This document shows positions 11,261-24,535 of a stretch of DNA of 64,000 nt, in pieces. Each line of letters opens with the position of its first letter. The stretch's first letter is position 1. The DNA is taken from assembly GCA_023078555.1 (NCBI GenBank), contig CM041198.1:7115836-7179835 (forward strand), given 5' to 3'. Below the pieces are notes generated by a model, which searched no databases, was not told where the DNA came from, and worked only from the letters and a program-made list of their open reading frames with translations. The position numbers and the translations under genes are program-made. Source of the stretch: Ulva prolifera. Its lineage: Eukaryota > Chlorophyta > Ulvophyceae > Ulvales > Ulvaceae.

Positions 11261-12349
11261 TTTGACCTCTATGGGATCGGACCTTTGAAGGTGGTGCCGT
11301 AGAAGTGTGCACCGGGTTCGGCCAGTAGCAGCATCCCTCGCTCTGGCAGCACAACAGTGCCCCCATGCGCTGCGGCGCCCACGGTGGCCATCCGCCACAT
11401 GGCAAACAAGTTCCCCCCCGGCACCAGTGACAGGGAGCGTGTGTGGAGTGGCTCCGTGTGCAGACCATCCAGACTCGATGACCATCCAGACTGCAGATCA
11501 GCTGATCGACGAAGCGCAAATCAGGTTCCGACCAGCAACCTAAAAAAGTAAAAAAAAATTGCACGCCTGCTATGTCTGTTGTAGCAGTTTGTCATTGATG
11601 TGTAAATTGAAGCAGTTGGGCTCAGAGGACACAGTTCAGAGGGCTGTGGGAAATGGAGAAAAGATTAACGAGCAAAGTCCGCAGCTGTTGGACGGTACAT
11701 GTGAATTTACATGCTCCAGCGCGAGGCTTGCACTTCAAACACATCAATGTTACGGTCCCTTCAACTTCAACCCTTGAGACCTCAATTTCTCACTAAGGAC
11801 GGAACAATATAACAGTCATGCAAGGACACTTGCCCTGCTTATAACGACGTTCGACTGACTCAAAATGCACCGTGCACATTCATTACAAGCTTTGCGAGCT
11901 CTCTGCAAGCTTCGCAATCACGGCCAAACAAGGGAGGCGTGGTGCCCACACCCAATCTCTATCACATCAGCACACACGCTTGCCTCAACGCAGCCGGCAT
12001 GGAATACCATCCGGCACGCATGAGATCACTGGTAAACAGCAAGAAACAGAACAAAACACACATCAACACACACAGCCACATGCGTGCGGCACGGCTCAGA
12101 TAGGCCGCACGCATGCGGACAACGACCGGCATGCAGCCCGATCGCTTCAACAGCTCCCATTCCCCAAGCAAAGAGAAAGCTGGAGTCGATTTAAGTTGAA
12201 AGAGTGTGCACCCCAGGCCAAATGCACTGAACGCCACCGAGCGCCATTGCCTGAGAAGGGAAGAGCAATGCGCAGCAATGATACCTCCACCACCGCCGCC
12301 AGATGATTCACAGTACCCCCCGATCCAATGGGGCCATACCAGGGTGACC

Positions 12350-15300
12350 TCAGACGACGACCAGCAACTGGAGGGCCTCCGCAAGCCGCACCTCCTGCTC
12401 TTTGCTACACACCGAAACTATCGCCTCAAGCACCGAGCTGGCGGCGAGAGCACGCAGCGAGTCCACCGCCACCTCCGCCTGTGGCCCCCCAGCCACCTTC
12501 TGCACCAGCGCGCCCAGCGCCTCCACATGCAACAGGAAGCGGTCAAACACCGCGCCAAATGCGGCCGCGAAACGCTCGGCCGCGGCCTCCTGGTCCGCCG
12601 CGTCGCCGTCGCCGCCGCCCTCCCGCAGCCGCAGGTCCCGTACGACTTCAAACACGGCGATCAGCATCGTGCCGAGCCACGGCGTCTCGTCGTCGACGCG
12701 GTACGCGTGGTTCAGGAGGAGCAGCGGGAGGACACCGCGGAGGCCGGCGTCGTCAGCGGCGCCGCCGGCGCCGCGCACGGCCGCGGCCTCCGCAACCATG
12801 TCGCTCTCCGCGAGCGCCTCGAGGGCCGCGAGCGCGTCGGCGGGGGCGCGCATGCGCCGCACGGCCGTCGCGGCCTCCAGCGCAATCGCGACCGTCGACT
12901 CTACGAGGTGGGCCTCCGGCGGCACGACGACGCCGGCGGTGGCGCGGGGGCGGACATTGTCGCCGAAGAGGCCGCGGGCGTTGCGCAGCAGCGCGTGCAG
13001 CACGCGCGCTCCCTGCGCGGCCGGCCCCGACGCCGGCCCGTACATCCGTCGCAGCACCCGCGCGACGACGCGGCGCCCCTTTGGCAGGTCCATGCAGTAG
13101 CGAAACACGCCGTCGCGCGCGGGGCCCTCCGCACCGGCCGCAAACGCGTCGGCGACGCCGTCCATCAGCGCCCGCCGCCGTTGCCGTCGGTATTCCACAG
13201 TGTCCTCTTCTGCAGGCGCGCCGGACGCATCCTCCGCCGCGCTCGTGCGGTCCAGGTCGTCCACGTCTAGCAACTGGCAGTCACAATCTTCGATCACCTT
13301 GCGCGCCGCCACCTTCGGCGCAGCGTTCAACGTCGCCTGTGCAGCCCCTCTTGCAGCAGCAGTCCCTGCGGCCAGCCGCGCGCCCGGCCGGCCGACCGAC
13401 GCCTCAAGGACCAGCTCGTCCTCCTCGTCATCGCTGTCTTCGTCAGCCGCGGCCGCGGCGGAGGCGCCCTCGGCGTGCGCGAGGAGGTTTTCTTGGCCAC
13501 GCGCACGGCCGGCGCTGCCGCGGACGGGCACCAGCGCGGTGGACGGCCCGACGGAGAGGAGCTGCCGCGGTGCGCGGAGGCTGCTGTACACGAACTTGCC
13601 GAGGCCCTCGACCTTGGCGTACGTGGCAGGGTCCGCGGCGGCGCGCTCGTGCGGCGCAAGCTTGAAGAGCTCGAGCGGCCGGAAGATCTTGGTGTTGGCG
13701 CCGTTGAAGTGCTTGTTGATGTGCGCCTGCAGCCACGAAGTACACCGTCAGCGGTGCCACAGCTGTGCACAACGTTGATGCGGAACACAAACCGATGGCA
13801 TGCTCGATGGATAAGATGTGACGATTTGGTTTCCTCGCCCAGGGGTGGTCTGGATGGATGTGAAAAGCGCTGTCTCCACCACAAGATGTCAGCCACTCTC
13901 GCATGCGTGCTCAAAAAGGCAGATACAATCAGGCGCGCTCAGGCACATTAGGGCGTGTACTGTGTACCCCGGAAAACCTAGGCCATGCATGGCATTCAAA
14001 CACCCATACACACAGCCCATGAATGCGAACAGTCTGTGTGTGTCACTGTGGCTCCAGGTAACACCATGAAGACATCGACCCAACACCATACCAGGGCTCC
14101 TGCAGGGGTATCCTAGAGACCCAGCACGCAGCACAGCACAGACGGGTTGCGAGGCACACACCTGGAAGTAGAAGTCATCGGCGTACAGCTGGCCGCTGTG
14201 CAGGTTGCGCATGTTGAACAGCAGGAACTCGTCCACCTCGCGCCGCCCCATGCACTTGTAGTCACGCACCCACAGCTCGAGCCCGGGCAGCCCCGGCATG
14301 CGGTGGCCGGGGAAGCGGCCGCGGAAGCCGTCGCCGCCGCCGCTGCCGCCGCGGCCGCCAAAACCCTGCTGCGCAAGGTGCCCCGCAGAGGCCCTCGGCG
14401 ATCCACGCGAGCTGCCTGCGGCCGCGTCGGACGCGGGGGCCGCCTGTAGCCGCCCCGCCGGCGGCATCACCGGGAACCGCTGGCTCGACGATATGCTGTG
14501 TGGCGTGGGCGGCGCAGAGGCGTTTGCTCCTGGTGGCGGCGGGGGCGGCGCGCGGTTGTCTGGGGGTGGAGGTGGGTGGGACGGCGGTGGGGGTGGGGGC
14601 GGGGGGCCGCTGCCGGGGCCGGGCCAGCCTGGGGGCGGAGGAGGTGCGTGGGGGGGAAGGGGACCCGAGCCAGAGAGACTCTGGCCGGAGTGGGAAGGCA
14701 TAGAGCTCGGGTACGGCAGCGGAGGTGGAGGCGCCTGGCTGTGGGCCTCTTGTGGCCACGCCCGTACATCCCCCTGTGGGTGTGGGTGCGGGGGTGGCCC
14801 AGGTGCCATCTGTGCCGGTGGCGGCATGGCTGTGTTGTGGGGGTGAGGCAGCTTCACGGACGATGGGGAGGTGTGGGTGTAGGGTGGGGGGGCAGGCGCG
14901 CCGGGGACGGGGCCATTTGTTTGGCCGGGGGCCGGATGCGTCCCGGCCATGGACTGGTAGTGGTAGGGTGGTGGCTGGAAGTGGCCAGAGGCGGGTGTGC
15001 CGGGTATGTGCATGCCTGGAGGAGGTCCATGCATTGCGTGTGGGGGCAGGCCATGGTAGGGTGGCTGGTGAGGGGAGGACTCATAGGCCGGCTGCGGCTG
15101 CCGAGTGAACCCTGGCGGGGGCTGGTGAGGGCTGTAGCCCGGCGGCTGGCGCTGAGGGCTGGCTGGGAAGAGACCAGGGGGAGGGTCGGAAGCATACGGT
15201 GGTGCTGGGGGTGGCCCAGAGGGTCCGCCGAACAGTTCCGATGGATGAATTGGGGCGCCGGGCTGGGGCTCTGGGGTGGCTGGGTGGCCGGATCTGGTGT

Positions 15301-16168
15301 AGTGGAACTGTGGAGGCTGCGGAGAGTACTGTGGTGGGGGTTGAAACTGTAAGCCAGTCGGGTGGGTAGGCACGGGTGGCGGGAGGGGGTGAGGCTGTGG
15401 GTTGGGCTGGTGAGAGGGTGGAGGGGGTTGCCAAAGGCCTGGAGGGGGCTGCGACAGGCCAGGGGGGGCGGCCAGGGCTTGCTTGGGCGCGTGAAGGCCT
15501 GGGGGAGGTGCACTCTGCAAGATGCCACACGTCGGTTGGCTGAGGCAGTGCGATCGAGGATGTGTGGTGTCGGGCACGCAGGTTGAGCACTACTGTGAAG
15601 AACACTGGAACACTACTCAGCAGTGCACAGCTGAAGAAGAAAGCATGAAGCAGACCAGCGACGTCAAGCAGGGCCGCATGCACATTACTGAGGGGCTTTG
15701 GATGCGGATAAACGTAGGTGCTGCTTGCGGTGGAGGTTTGCAGAGTGATCAACGGAACATTGCAGGCACAGCTGGTTGCGCACCAGCGGGGTTGTTCCGA
15801 TCAGCAACGGAGGGGACGAGCGAGTATCTGAGCTTGTGAAGAGATCGGATACATTGATGTGTGGCCTGGCGGACGACTCTATCTGTTCGAGCTGCATCTG
15901 CTCCAAAGCACCAGCGGCGTTGTCCGCGGTTGATTCAACGTCTTCGCATGGAGGAGCCTCGACATCCACCTACGAGCAGAAAATCCAATGTTTGTATGAG
16001 CGAAAGCATTGCCGCTGTCGAAAGCGTGCCTAGGTATGTACTATGGCGAATTGCAGCACAGCGACAACCGTGGCGCCAGAAAGCTGCCGTCCGCACCTCC
16101 AATGCATCATCAGCTCCAGCTATGTCACCAAAGAAGCCATCACGAATGTCCTTCACTGCTATCACATC
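12350..16168 (-). CDS. PAT1: PAT1-like mRNA decapping activator
   Basis: The exons, in coding order, are 16168-16097, 15969-15784, 15514-14162 and 13726-12350, all joined in phase 0 with GT-AG borders; the first exon and start codon are not placed. The total modelled is 995 codons. An early GFFGDIAGADD resembles the FFG motif of plant PAT1. A long Pro/Gly/His-rich linker follows, then the PAT1 core: FLLFNMRNLHSGQ, YADDFYFQ, then AHINKHFNGANTKIFRPLEL. The helical C-terminal domain includes IEDCDCQLLDVDD and DLPKGRRVVARVLRRMYG. PAT1 family proteins bridge deadenylated mRNA, the Lsm1-7 ring and Dcp2 in P-bodies; that role is inferred from family. The last exon is almost purely G/C at third positions. 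Plus-strand open frames at 12.2-15.4 kb are its antisense shadows. Confidence 0.8.
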
Positions 16169-16831
16169 CTGCACATGTACATAGATGTACTCGGCCACAA
16201 CACGCCAGCACACACATCTCCAACTAATCAGGCGAGCAGAAGGACAGTACCTGCTTCACTCGAGGCCGCACGAACTCAGAATCATCTACACAGCGTGCAG
16301 CGTGAGAGTGCGATCAGTGTTAGCGGTTCAGGTTATCCCTCTTCGATGCAGCAACGCACCTGCCTGCATGTCCGCGAAGCCTCTGATACACGCCAGCCGT
16401 GCTGGGTCTCACACTACAGGCCAATATAATTCACGTCGTCCACATGCACATTCAAGCTCGCTCTTTGGCCACTGCAGATCAACTAGCCGCACGCCGATAC
16501 GTGGGAACGCTGCGCCACTTGCAGTATTGGATGTAGCTGAGTGAAAATCAGCTACCACATGCTGTATATGGACTCCCTCATCGGACTTGTGTCCCTCTTC
16601 GCATGGAACGACGCAGAACGTGCAACACGGATTGCATCCGATGTGACTACAGGGACTTTCTTGATGCGTCGCACTCCACGAAGCCGGGCTGGCGGAGACA
16701 ACGGCAGGTTGCCCACACGAGGTGCCAATGGGCATGTATATGCAGCCGACCACGAAAGAGTCGCAGTTCACTTACCACTCTGCATCAGTTTCACCGCGTT
16801 GAGATCTTCACTTCCGTACCCTCTTACCAAT
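16169..16831. promoter_or_regulatory. Divergent PAT1/NDK intergenic region
   Basis: This lies between the most 5' placed PAT1 exon (minus) and the NDK start (plus). It must hold the NDK promoter and probably the PAT1 first exon and promoter. I recognise no TATA box or named motif with confidence; the assignment rests on gene orientation only. Confidence 0.35.
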
Positions 16832-17652
16832 ATGGAGCAAACATACATCATGATCAAGCCCGATGGCGTCCAGCGTGGCCTCATTGCTGAGGTCATCAAG
16901 CGTTTTGAGCAGAAGGGCTTCCATCTGCGCGGGATGAAGATTATGAACGTGTCCAGGTCGCACGCCGAGACCCACTACAGTGATCTTAGCGACAAGTACG
17001 GTTCTGCGACTACCTATGCATATTTCAATATAGCTGTCTGCGAGTACAAGGTAGATTCTCATCCACTTTTTGTGCTCTCGGCTGTGTGAGAATCTTGACC
17101 TAGGCACGCGATGGCGCATCACACGGTACTGTTTAGGAACCTTAAAATGGGACTCATCATTTTCCGTTGTATATATTTGTGTCCTACAGGCCTTTCTTCG
17201 GACCCCTCGTGGACTACATCATCTCCGGGCCTGTCGTCGCGATGGTGTGGGAAGGCAATGGCGTTGTCTTGACCGGCCGCAGGATCATCGGTACCGTCCC
17301 TTCACAGTTACTTGTTCTGTACCTTCTTTCTTGCTGCCCATTCATCCTTGCTGGGAATTCTGTGCGACCGTGCGGCCGAGTGCAGGCGCCACAAAGCCCG
17401 CTGATGCCGCTCCCGGGACCATCCGTGGCGACTACTGCATTGACGTTGGCCGCAACGTCATCCACGGCTCTGATGCAGTGGAGAGTGCCCAGAAGGAGAT
17501 TGCTCTGTGGTTCCCAGAGGGTGCGCTTCCGTACTATGTCATCGTCATCCCGACGGTGGTTCACAGAGGATTTGCGGCTTCACTGCAAACATGTACGCTG
17601 TGCAGGTCTGATCGAGTACAGCCCCTGCCTCGCTCCTTGGATCATGGAGTAG
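16832..17652 (+). CDS. NDK: Nucleoside diphosphate kinase
   Basis: Four exons (16832-16995, 17190-17290, 17386-17520, 17606-17652) give 148 residues, the usual length of a group I NDK. The start [17 protein letters not shown] carries the family's K-P-D-G-V motif. [36 protein letters not shown] and the active-site block NVIHGSD with the phosphorylated histidine follow, ending APWIME. The enzyme moves the gamma phosphate from ATP to NDPs through that histidine. Splice phases are 2, 1 and 1, and every junction restores a conserved residue, for example the Lys of DKPFF. No transit peptide is present, so a cytosolic location is likely. It converges with GMPS, leaving 484 bp between stops. Confidence 0.93.
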
Positions 17653-17732
17653 ATTCTTGTGAAGATTTCTAAGCAGACGTTGCGTCTCAGCTGTGTGTGA
17701 CGCTTGCCCCGCGGCTAGCTTCGATGCTGCTG

Positions 17733-17737
17733 TGTAA
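17733..17737 (+). terminator. TGTAA polyadenylation motif for NDK
   Basis: TGTAA lies 81 bp after the NDK stop. This is the common poly(A) signal of green algae; no cleavage site is visible from sequence. Confidence 0.4.
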
Positions 17738-18060
17738 AGTTTTGCGCTTTCCTGAACATCAACTGCAAGTACGACCACATGTGACCACAATTTCCACTTA
17801 CAATGTGTTTGGTAGCACGACCGGGTCGTTTGCCAGTCAAGATCTTCCTGGTCAGGTCCCATGCTGAGGCAGTGATCGCGCAGTGTGCGAGATGTGCTTG
17901 GTTGTCTCACATGCCAGCATATCTTCAAATGTGTCTCTTAATCTGGGCATGAAGATCGCATCCTGCCGCAGCTCCCAGCCCTGTGTGAAGGGCCAGTCAT
18001 GGCCCTTCCCTCCTGTGCATACTGCTAGATAACGTACGCATGCCAAGGACATATCTCAAC

Positions 18061-18065
18061 TTACA
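18061..18065 (-). terminator. TGTAA polyadenylation motif for GMPS
   Basis: On the minus strand TGTAA lies about 72 bp downstream of the GMPS stop, the expected distance for a green-algal poly(A) signal. Confidence 0.4.
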
Positions 18066-18136
18066 CATCAGGTGCCTAATCTACGGTAGCGTGAACGCTT
18101 TCCCGATCACGCCAGCTTCAATGTTTCACCAGCACA

Positions 18137-21100
18137 TCATTCCCATTCGATAGTTCCGGGTGGCTTTGACGTTATGTCGTAGCACACCCTGTTCACCCCC
18201 CTCACTTTATTGCAAATCTTCGCGGCCACATCCGTTAGAAACTTGGCTTCAAATGGGTATGCCTCTGCTGTCATTCCATCGCTGGAGCAAACAGCCCGCA
18301 GGGCGACCACACGGGAGTGTGTCCGCTGATCCCCCTGTACGCCCACAGACTTCACAGGCAACAGGACAGCAAACGCCTGCCAGATCTCGTCGTACAGGCC
18401 GGCCTCCTTGATCGCATTGATGTACACTTCGTCAACCTCCCGCAACATGTCCAACGCCGCCTCGTCTGTTACGTCGCCGAGCACCCGCACAGCGAGGCCT
18501 GGCCCAGGGAACGGGTGGCGCTTGATGAAGTCCTGCAGCCACCGTGTGCCATGACAGCAATTCCAGAAATCTGATATCCAGCTTTTTACCATTGCACAGC
18601 CCCTACCCACGATCAGGTGAGCATGGCCTGAGCTATGGACTATCATGAGGTCAGGGCGGATGCAGTAGCCAGAAGATGGCACTGTGTGCAGAGCAGCAAA
18701 TTGCGGTTTGACCCCCCACGGCACAGCACCACTTGTGGCAGAGCAGCAATGCGGGTGGTGCACGAGCCTCACGACCTTCACCAGATACACACAGCGGGAC
18801 CCCCCTAGAAGCTCACACATACAGACCCTCTGCAGCTCACCGGCCACAGCGTCGCATTGCACTGCAGTGCCCGCACATCACGGACGAGTCTCAGCGAAAT
18901 CAACTTCACAGGTGGTGGATACAGGAGCACGGGGGCGGTGCGGCGAAATGGTCACTCAGCGCGTTGGAGCGAAAAACACATACATTCAAGACCCCAAAAC
19001 AAAGAAACCAGTGGCCGAGGCTGAGCCGCTAGCACAGAGCCGGCAGCACACACCTCGGGGACACCGAGGACGCGGCCGATCTTGCGGACCTCGTCCTTGA
19101 AAAGCTCCCGCAGCGGCTCGATGAGCTCGAACTGCAGGTCCTTCGGCAAGCCGCCGACGTTGTGGTGGCTCTTGATGGTGTGGCTGTGCTTCGCGCCGGA
19201 GCCCGGCGGCGGGCAGGACTCGATGACATCCGGGTACAGGGTGCCCTGCACGAGGAACGCGGGCTTCGTGCCCTGCTTCTCTACCAGCTCGTCCCTGCAG
19301 CCACGATCGGCGTCTGTGCTATTGTCTTGGCTCTTGAAAGAGACATCACAAAACTCAGCGGGTGGTGTGAGGGATGGGGAACGGGGCCTGGGCTGCCCGC
19401 CAGTGTGCCAGAAACCTGCGAATCATGCCTGTTTGGACAGACGAGCATGCTCCATCTGTGGCATGCGTGATCATTTCTAGGGCTGGGAGCTGTGGGCCAT
19501 CCGCTCAGCCCGAGGACGAGGTTCCGGCCGGTGCCCTGCAACGCGATAACTGGCAACGCAGGGTCGGTGTGGGAGGTCACAGCAGGGCAACCCTCAATAT
19601 TAATTGCATACATGTGCGTGCTCCCGCAGGCACAGCTCCACGGCATCGAATGACAAGATAATATTCGACACTACCCTGCGGGTCCCGGGAATGGTGCTGC
19701 TGTATCGGCCCTCTCTCGCAGCGTCAGTGGCTGCTATTGCAGCGCGAATGCCTCCCCAACAGCGAGCCACCCCCCTCACAGCACATGCAGCACGCAGAAC
19801 GAGCCCCATAGCACGCAGAGCGCGCACCGGAAGCGCTTGAAGCAGTCGATAAACTCGGCGCCGATGGCCTTGCGCTTGGCCTCGGGGTCGGTGACGCCCT
19901 TGAGGCGGGCCATCATGGAGGCACGCGCGTCGACCTTCGTCACCGGCAGGTGCAGCTGCTCGGCAAACGTCTTCATGACGCGCGCGCCCTCGTCGAGGCG
20001 CAGCAGGCCGTTGTCGACAAACACACAGTGCAGGCGCTCACCGATGACCTGCGGGGGGGCGGCGCACGGGTGAGTCACGCTCTGCTTGGTGCGGCTCGGT
20101 CGAGGCTCGGGGGTGCGGTGGACAGGTTTGGGCGTAGCAAGCATGCATGGCGTTGGCGCATCCAAGTGACGCAGGGGACGGGCTCGCCGCAGCTCTCGCT
20201 CACAGGATTGGCAGCGATTATGCAGGCAGATGGACAGGCCGCTGTCACCAGGCGCGGCTGTGCCTCTGTGACTGTGTGCATCTGGAGTCTCACAGGCGCA
20301 TCTGACAGCAGTGCGGCTGTTGTTCTGCGTGGCCCTACAGGGGTTCATGGTGGTCGTGCATCAGGGGCGCGCCATTGGCCACTCTCCGCGCTGCTGTATG
20401 TGTGTTGCTCTGTGTACTAGACTGCGTGTCAATCTTCACTCTCTGCTCCATGCATTGCCTCCGCTAGGCGAATTCGTCACTGGCATCACGAAAGCCCCTG
20501 TCTGCGGCATGCCATTGGGCGGGCCGTACTCAGCCAGCACACAGAGTGCGCAACAGCGCACAGAGCGCACGGCGCCGCGCAGAACGCATCAACAGGCGCA
20601 CACCTGGTGCACGATGGTCGCGGCGACGGTCGAGTCGACGCCGCCGGACAGCGCGCAGATGACGTGCGCGTCGGGGCCGACGCGGCGCGCGACCGCCTCC
20701 TTCTCGGCGTCGATGACGCTCTGCATCGTCCAGTCGCCGGTCAGGCCGGCGATGCCGGTGAGGAAGCGGCGCAGCGTGGCCGTGCCGCGCTCGCTGTGCA
20801 CGACCTCCGGATGGTACTGCAGCCCGAAGAGCCGCCGCGCGGGGTCCTCGATCGCCACGACGATGTCCTGCAAGGCCGAGCACACCGCGTCCATAACCAT
20901 TTTTATTTACACTTGAAAAAACTGTAAAGCATTAAAGCATTGCAGTTGTGAACAAAAACCAAGCTCAACTGATTAGTAGTTATACTCCAGCGCGCAGCAT
21001 TCGGCGGAGTCTCGCTCCGGCAGCGGGAGTGGGGGGAGGCACGCAGATTGCTGCAATTTGCGCGCAGGGCATTGCTTCTTCTTGCGGATACCTGTGATGC

Positions 21101-22356
21101 ACGTCTATCTGGCATCACCGGTGCGCATCTGCTGTTGGCAGACCTTGAGGCTGTCGCTGCGCAAGGTCTTGCATGGAGGAGGGAACGGGTTGGATGTGAC
21201 GAAGCATGTGAGCTTTGTGAGGATGCATTGTGGGGGGTTCGGAGCAGGACTAGAGAGGCTGGAGTGCGTGGACACTTGTGGTATCTCCCTGACGAGCATT
21301 GCGACAATGAGTTGGATTTGCTTCATGTTTGTGTAAGGGCGACAGAGTCCGGCTCCCAGTGTGAAGCGTGAATGGTGAATGTGAGGTGGCCCTACCATGC
21401 AGGTTGATCGAGGTGGGGGAGGACAGATCGCCGCAACTGTCGGCTGAAGCATTGGAAAATGTGATGCGGCAATTCCTCAGCAAAAGGCGGTGCAGGTGTC
21501 AGCCGTTCAGTTCTGTCACTGTATTTTGGTGGGCTTGGGGCTTCAACCTGCAGTGGGCGAAAGCACAGGTGTACACAGCAGGCAAGATAGGAATGGCAAG
21601 TCGCCATGCACACCTGCATCGACTTGGCTGCGCAAACAAAGCCTTTAGGGAGCTCCACAGCGTCGTCACCGTGGGACATCCACACTGTCTGCGTGTCCGA
21701 TGGCTCCTCGGAAAAGAGTGTGGACTTGGGCTCTGTCTTCATTGACATTCTGCCAAATTCTCCACCACTCGGGGAAGGGGCGACTTTGCCGCCAAGAGTG
21801 TGAGCAATTAGCTGCATGCCGTAGCATATTCCTAGCACAGGTAGCGAGTTGCTGTCTGTGTACTCGAAGAAGCCAGCAGGCAGCACTGGCGAGGTTCCCT
21901 CGTGAACACTGTTGGGGCCACCAGACAGGATGATTGCCTTCGGGCTAATGTGCTTGATCCGGTCAAGATCCGTATCTCCAGATATCATGATGGAAAAGAA
22001 GCCCAGCTCCCGGACCCTGCACTGGTAAGGGAATGGGCCGGAGCAATTCGCTTCAAACACAGCAGGCCAACGCAGGCCGAAGACAACAATCTCATGAGAT
22101 AAGGAGATGTAAAGAAATACAGTGCATCGAATAGTTTTGTTCAAGCTTATCCTGACCAATTCGCCTGAGTTTAGCGGTGTACAGTGTCAGTACAGCACAC
22201 GGGCGGGAGCGCCGCGATCACAGAGGCTTACCTTCGTGTGATGAGCTGTGTGTACTGGGAGCCATAGTCAATGATCAAAACTGTGTTTCGCGACTGCGCC
22301 ACTAGGGAGTCCTCAATGTGCTTGGGACGTTTGGCTTCCGGCTCGGCGTCCGCCAT
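18137..22356 (-). CDS. guaA: GMP synthase (glutamine-hydrolysing)
   Basis: Six exons, in coding order: 22356-22232, 22016-21614, 20867-20604, 20048-19828, 19294-19054 and 18532-18137, giving 549 residues. The GATase domain has [15 protein letters not shown], the nucleophile motif GICYGMQL, and [13 protein letters not shown] carrying the catalytic His and Glu. The ATP-pyrophosphatase P-loop is [17 protein letters not shown] and HNVGGLPK follow; the dimerisation domain carries [15 protein letters not shown] and ends [12 protein letters not shown]. The enzyme turns XMP into GMP using ammonia from glutamine. All junctions are GT-AG and phase-consistent. Exons 3-5 are strongly G/C at third positions, while exons 1, 2 and 6 are mixed. 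The start [10 protein letters not shown] shows no targeting peptide. Confidence 0.93.
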
Positions 22357-22782
22357 TTTGAACTATTGCAGTCTCGACAGTGGTGGACAACAGCAGTCTC
22401 ACTTGTTGAGTACAGCAGCCTTCCAGTGGGGCTAATGATGGCGTGTTGGGAGCTTTTGCGCTTGAACATCAACAAAATCCCGGCCACTTGCATCAGCTTC
22501 CTTGCTGTTGGCTTGACAGCCCATGCGTGGCGTAAGCACGCACTCGGCTTCAGCAAATTGTCCCTAAAGCACCGGTTCTACCAAGACATGACGGACCGAT
22601 TCATCATACCGTATTGCCTACCTTGCATATGGATGTGACCTGATCAGATTGCGTCTGCAACAGTATGTCGTCACGGTGAACTTGTGCAGAACGTGCATTG
22701 TTGGTCTCTGGTCTATCTCTGCGTTGGTGGAACGAGTCTCACAGAAGCCTAGTTGGTGCAGTCATATGGTTCACTCTGTCGA
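22357..22782. promoter_or_regulatory. Divergent GMPS/UBC6 promoter region
   Basis: These 426 bp separate the GMPS start (minus) from the E2 start (plus), so the region should drive both. No specific motif is claimed. Confidence 0.45.
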
Positions 22783-24176
22783 ATGAAGCCGTCGAAAGGC
22801 TGCATCGATCGGCTGAATAAGGAGTACAGGCGTTTGGTGAAGGTCGGGCTCCCAATGTTCAGCTTCATGCCGTGAAGCTGATCGTGCACCCAAACTGGGC
22901 ACGAATGGCCAGCCGATGAAAATCAGTTTGTGTCTTCCGTCGTCTGAAAACGACGTGGGCTAGATGCTGCGACACATGCTTTATTACAAAACTCCACTCG
23001 GGATGCAGGAACCAGTGCCACATGTCATCGCCAAGCCAGATCCCAGCAATATACTAGAATGGCACTTTGTCATAGATGGTCAGGAGGGCACCCCATATCA
23101 TGGAGGAACGTACCACGGAAAACTGCTCTTCCCAGCAGACTACCCGTTCAAGCCGCCCGGGATTTTGTTCATCACACCGTCCGGCAGATTTAAACCATAC
23201 ACCAAAATCTGCTTCTCCTTCAGTGACTATCACCCAGAATGCTGGAATCCCATATGGCATGTGGGAACCATTCTCATTGCCACTGTTTCGTTTATGAACG
23301 AGGAGTCTTCGACAACAGGTGAGTCAGCTATATCAGCGCCTGCATGCTATTCACCTTGCTCCAACTATCACGCTGATTTATTCGAGTTTCACGGCCACTC
23401 ATATGCAATTCTGTGCTCGAGCTACCTGCTCATGCCTCCTACACTACACCATGGCGCCAGATCCTGAAATTATGCTTCACGTTCGGCATCGATCATTGCC
23501 ACAAGCCATGAGAAACGCTGTATCCTGCTCAAGTTCGGGGGCCACTGATGCTTTAAGGTGTTGTCTGTTTGGCTCCAACGAGACTCACGCCATTATTGCT
23601 CTAATGTGTTCAAGACGCTCCCATCACCTAGGATCACACAAGATGACAGTGCAACATAGAGGCACAAGCACGCGATCGCACGACCCATAGATTGGTGGTA
23701 GAAAGTCGCCAGTTCTGCTGGAATGTGCCCAGACGACTTGGTGGGACTTTCTCTTACCCGACGTTGGGGCCCAACGTGAACACAAGCATAAACAGGCGAA
23801 CTGCAACACCAATGCATGACTAACATGGTGCTGCCACGTAGGTAGCGTAAAGTCAACAGATGCAGAGCGGCGACGCCTCGCCAAGCTATCGTTGGAGAAC
23901 TCATGCAAAACATCGTCATTCGTGCGGATCTTCCCAGAGTATCAGGAACGGATGATGGAGCAGCGTAGACAAGAAAATACTGTTGATGTTGTGGATCGTG
24001 ATGGAGGTAGCCATGCAGATGGTGCCGCAGGTGCTGAAGACCTGCAAGCGGGGGCAGAGCAGGAGAGGGGAGTTCTGGATGTGCCTGCTATCATGCAGTG
24101 GGCGATGCCAGTCGCAGTGGCGGCAATCGCAGCAGGTGTAGTGTGTATGCAGATTGCATTTTCGAAGGATGGTTGA
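22783..24176 (+). CDS. UBC6: Tail-anchored ubiquitin-conjugating enzyme E2, UBC6/UBE2J2 type
   Basis: Three exons (22783-22842, 23009-23318, 23842-24176) give 234 residues. The catalytic fold reads RLNKEYRRLVKEPVPHV, SNILEWHFVIDG, GKLLFPADYPFKPPG, then ITPSGRF in place of the HPN motif of ordinary E2s, which is characteristic of the J family. The likely active Cys is in KICFSFSDYHPECWNP. After a charged linker the C-terminus has a hydrophobic run MPVAVAAIAAGVVCMQIAF four residues before the stop, a tail anchor for the ER membrane. The family works in ER-associated degradation. The first exon was found from its match to the N-terminal helix and is in phase. The intron 2 acceptor is gtag. Confidence 0.88.
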
Positions 24177-24535
24177 TTGTCAAGGCTTCAAACCAGCAGC
24201 TCCTGTACCTGCCTCACAATTCTTTTATGTGGACTGGATTGCTGTACACACCTATAGATGCAGGTATTACACACCTATAAAGAAAGGGGATTATGCACAT
24301 TGAAGTTGTTCTGTATCACAAAGCCAGATAGAGGCCTGAATTCTCGCCACAGCAACAATATATGTTGGTAATATTATTCCCCGCGCCTTCGGAGCAGGCT
24401 CTGGACAGGATGGGTACCAAATATGAGTCACGATAGAACAATATCACAGTTCTCAGACACTGCGCTTGATGTACAGTATGTCAGATGAGATGGCCACCTG
24501 AGCTGCTGCTCGTACGCTGATGTGAGTCAAAATCG

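Noticed and set aside
12328-13665. Long plus-strand open frame of 445 codons (with others at 14.3-15.4 kb)
   Set aside because: Antisense to the PAT1 exons. High GC removes stop codons from the opposite strand; the product is Arg/Pro or Gly/Trp-rich with no family resemblance.
20530-20927. GC-rich frames on both strands at 20.5-20.9 kb as a separate gene
   Set aside because: They are shadows of GMPS exon 3.
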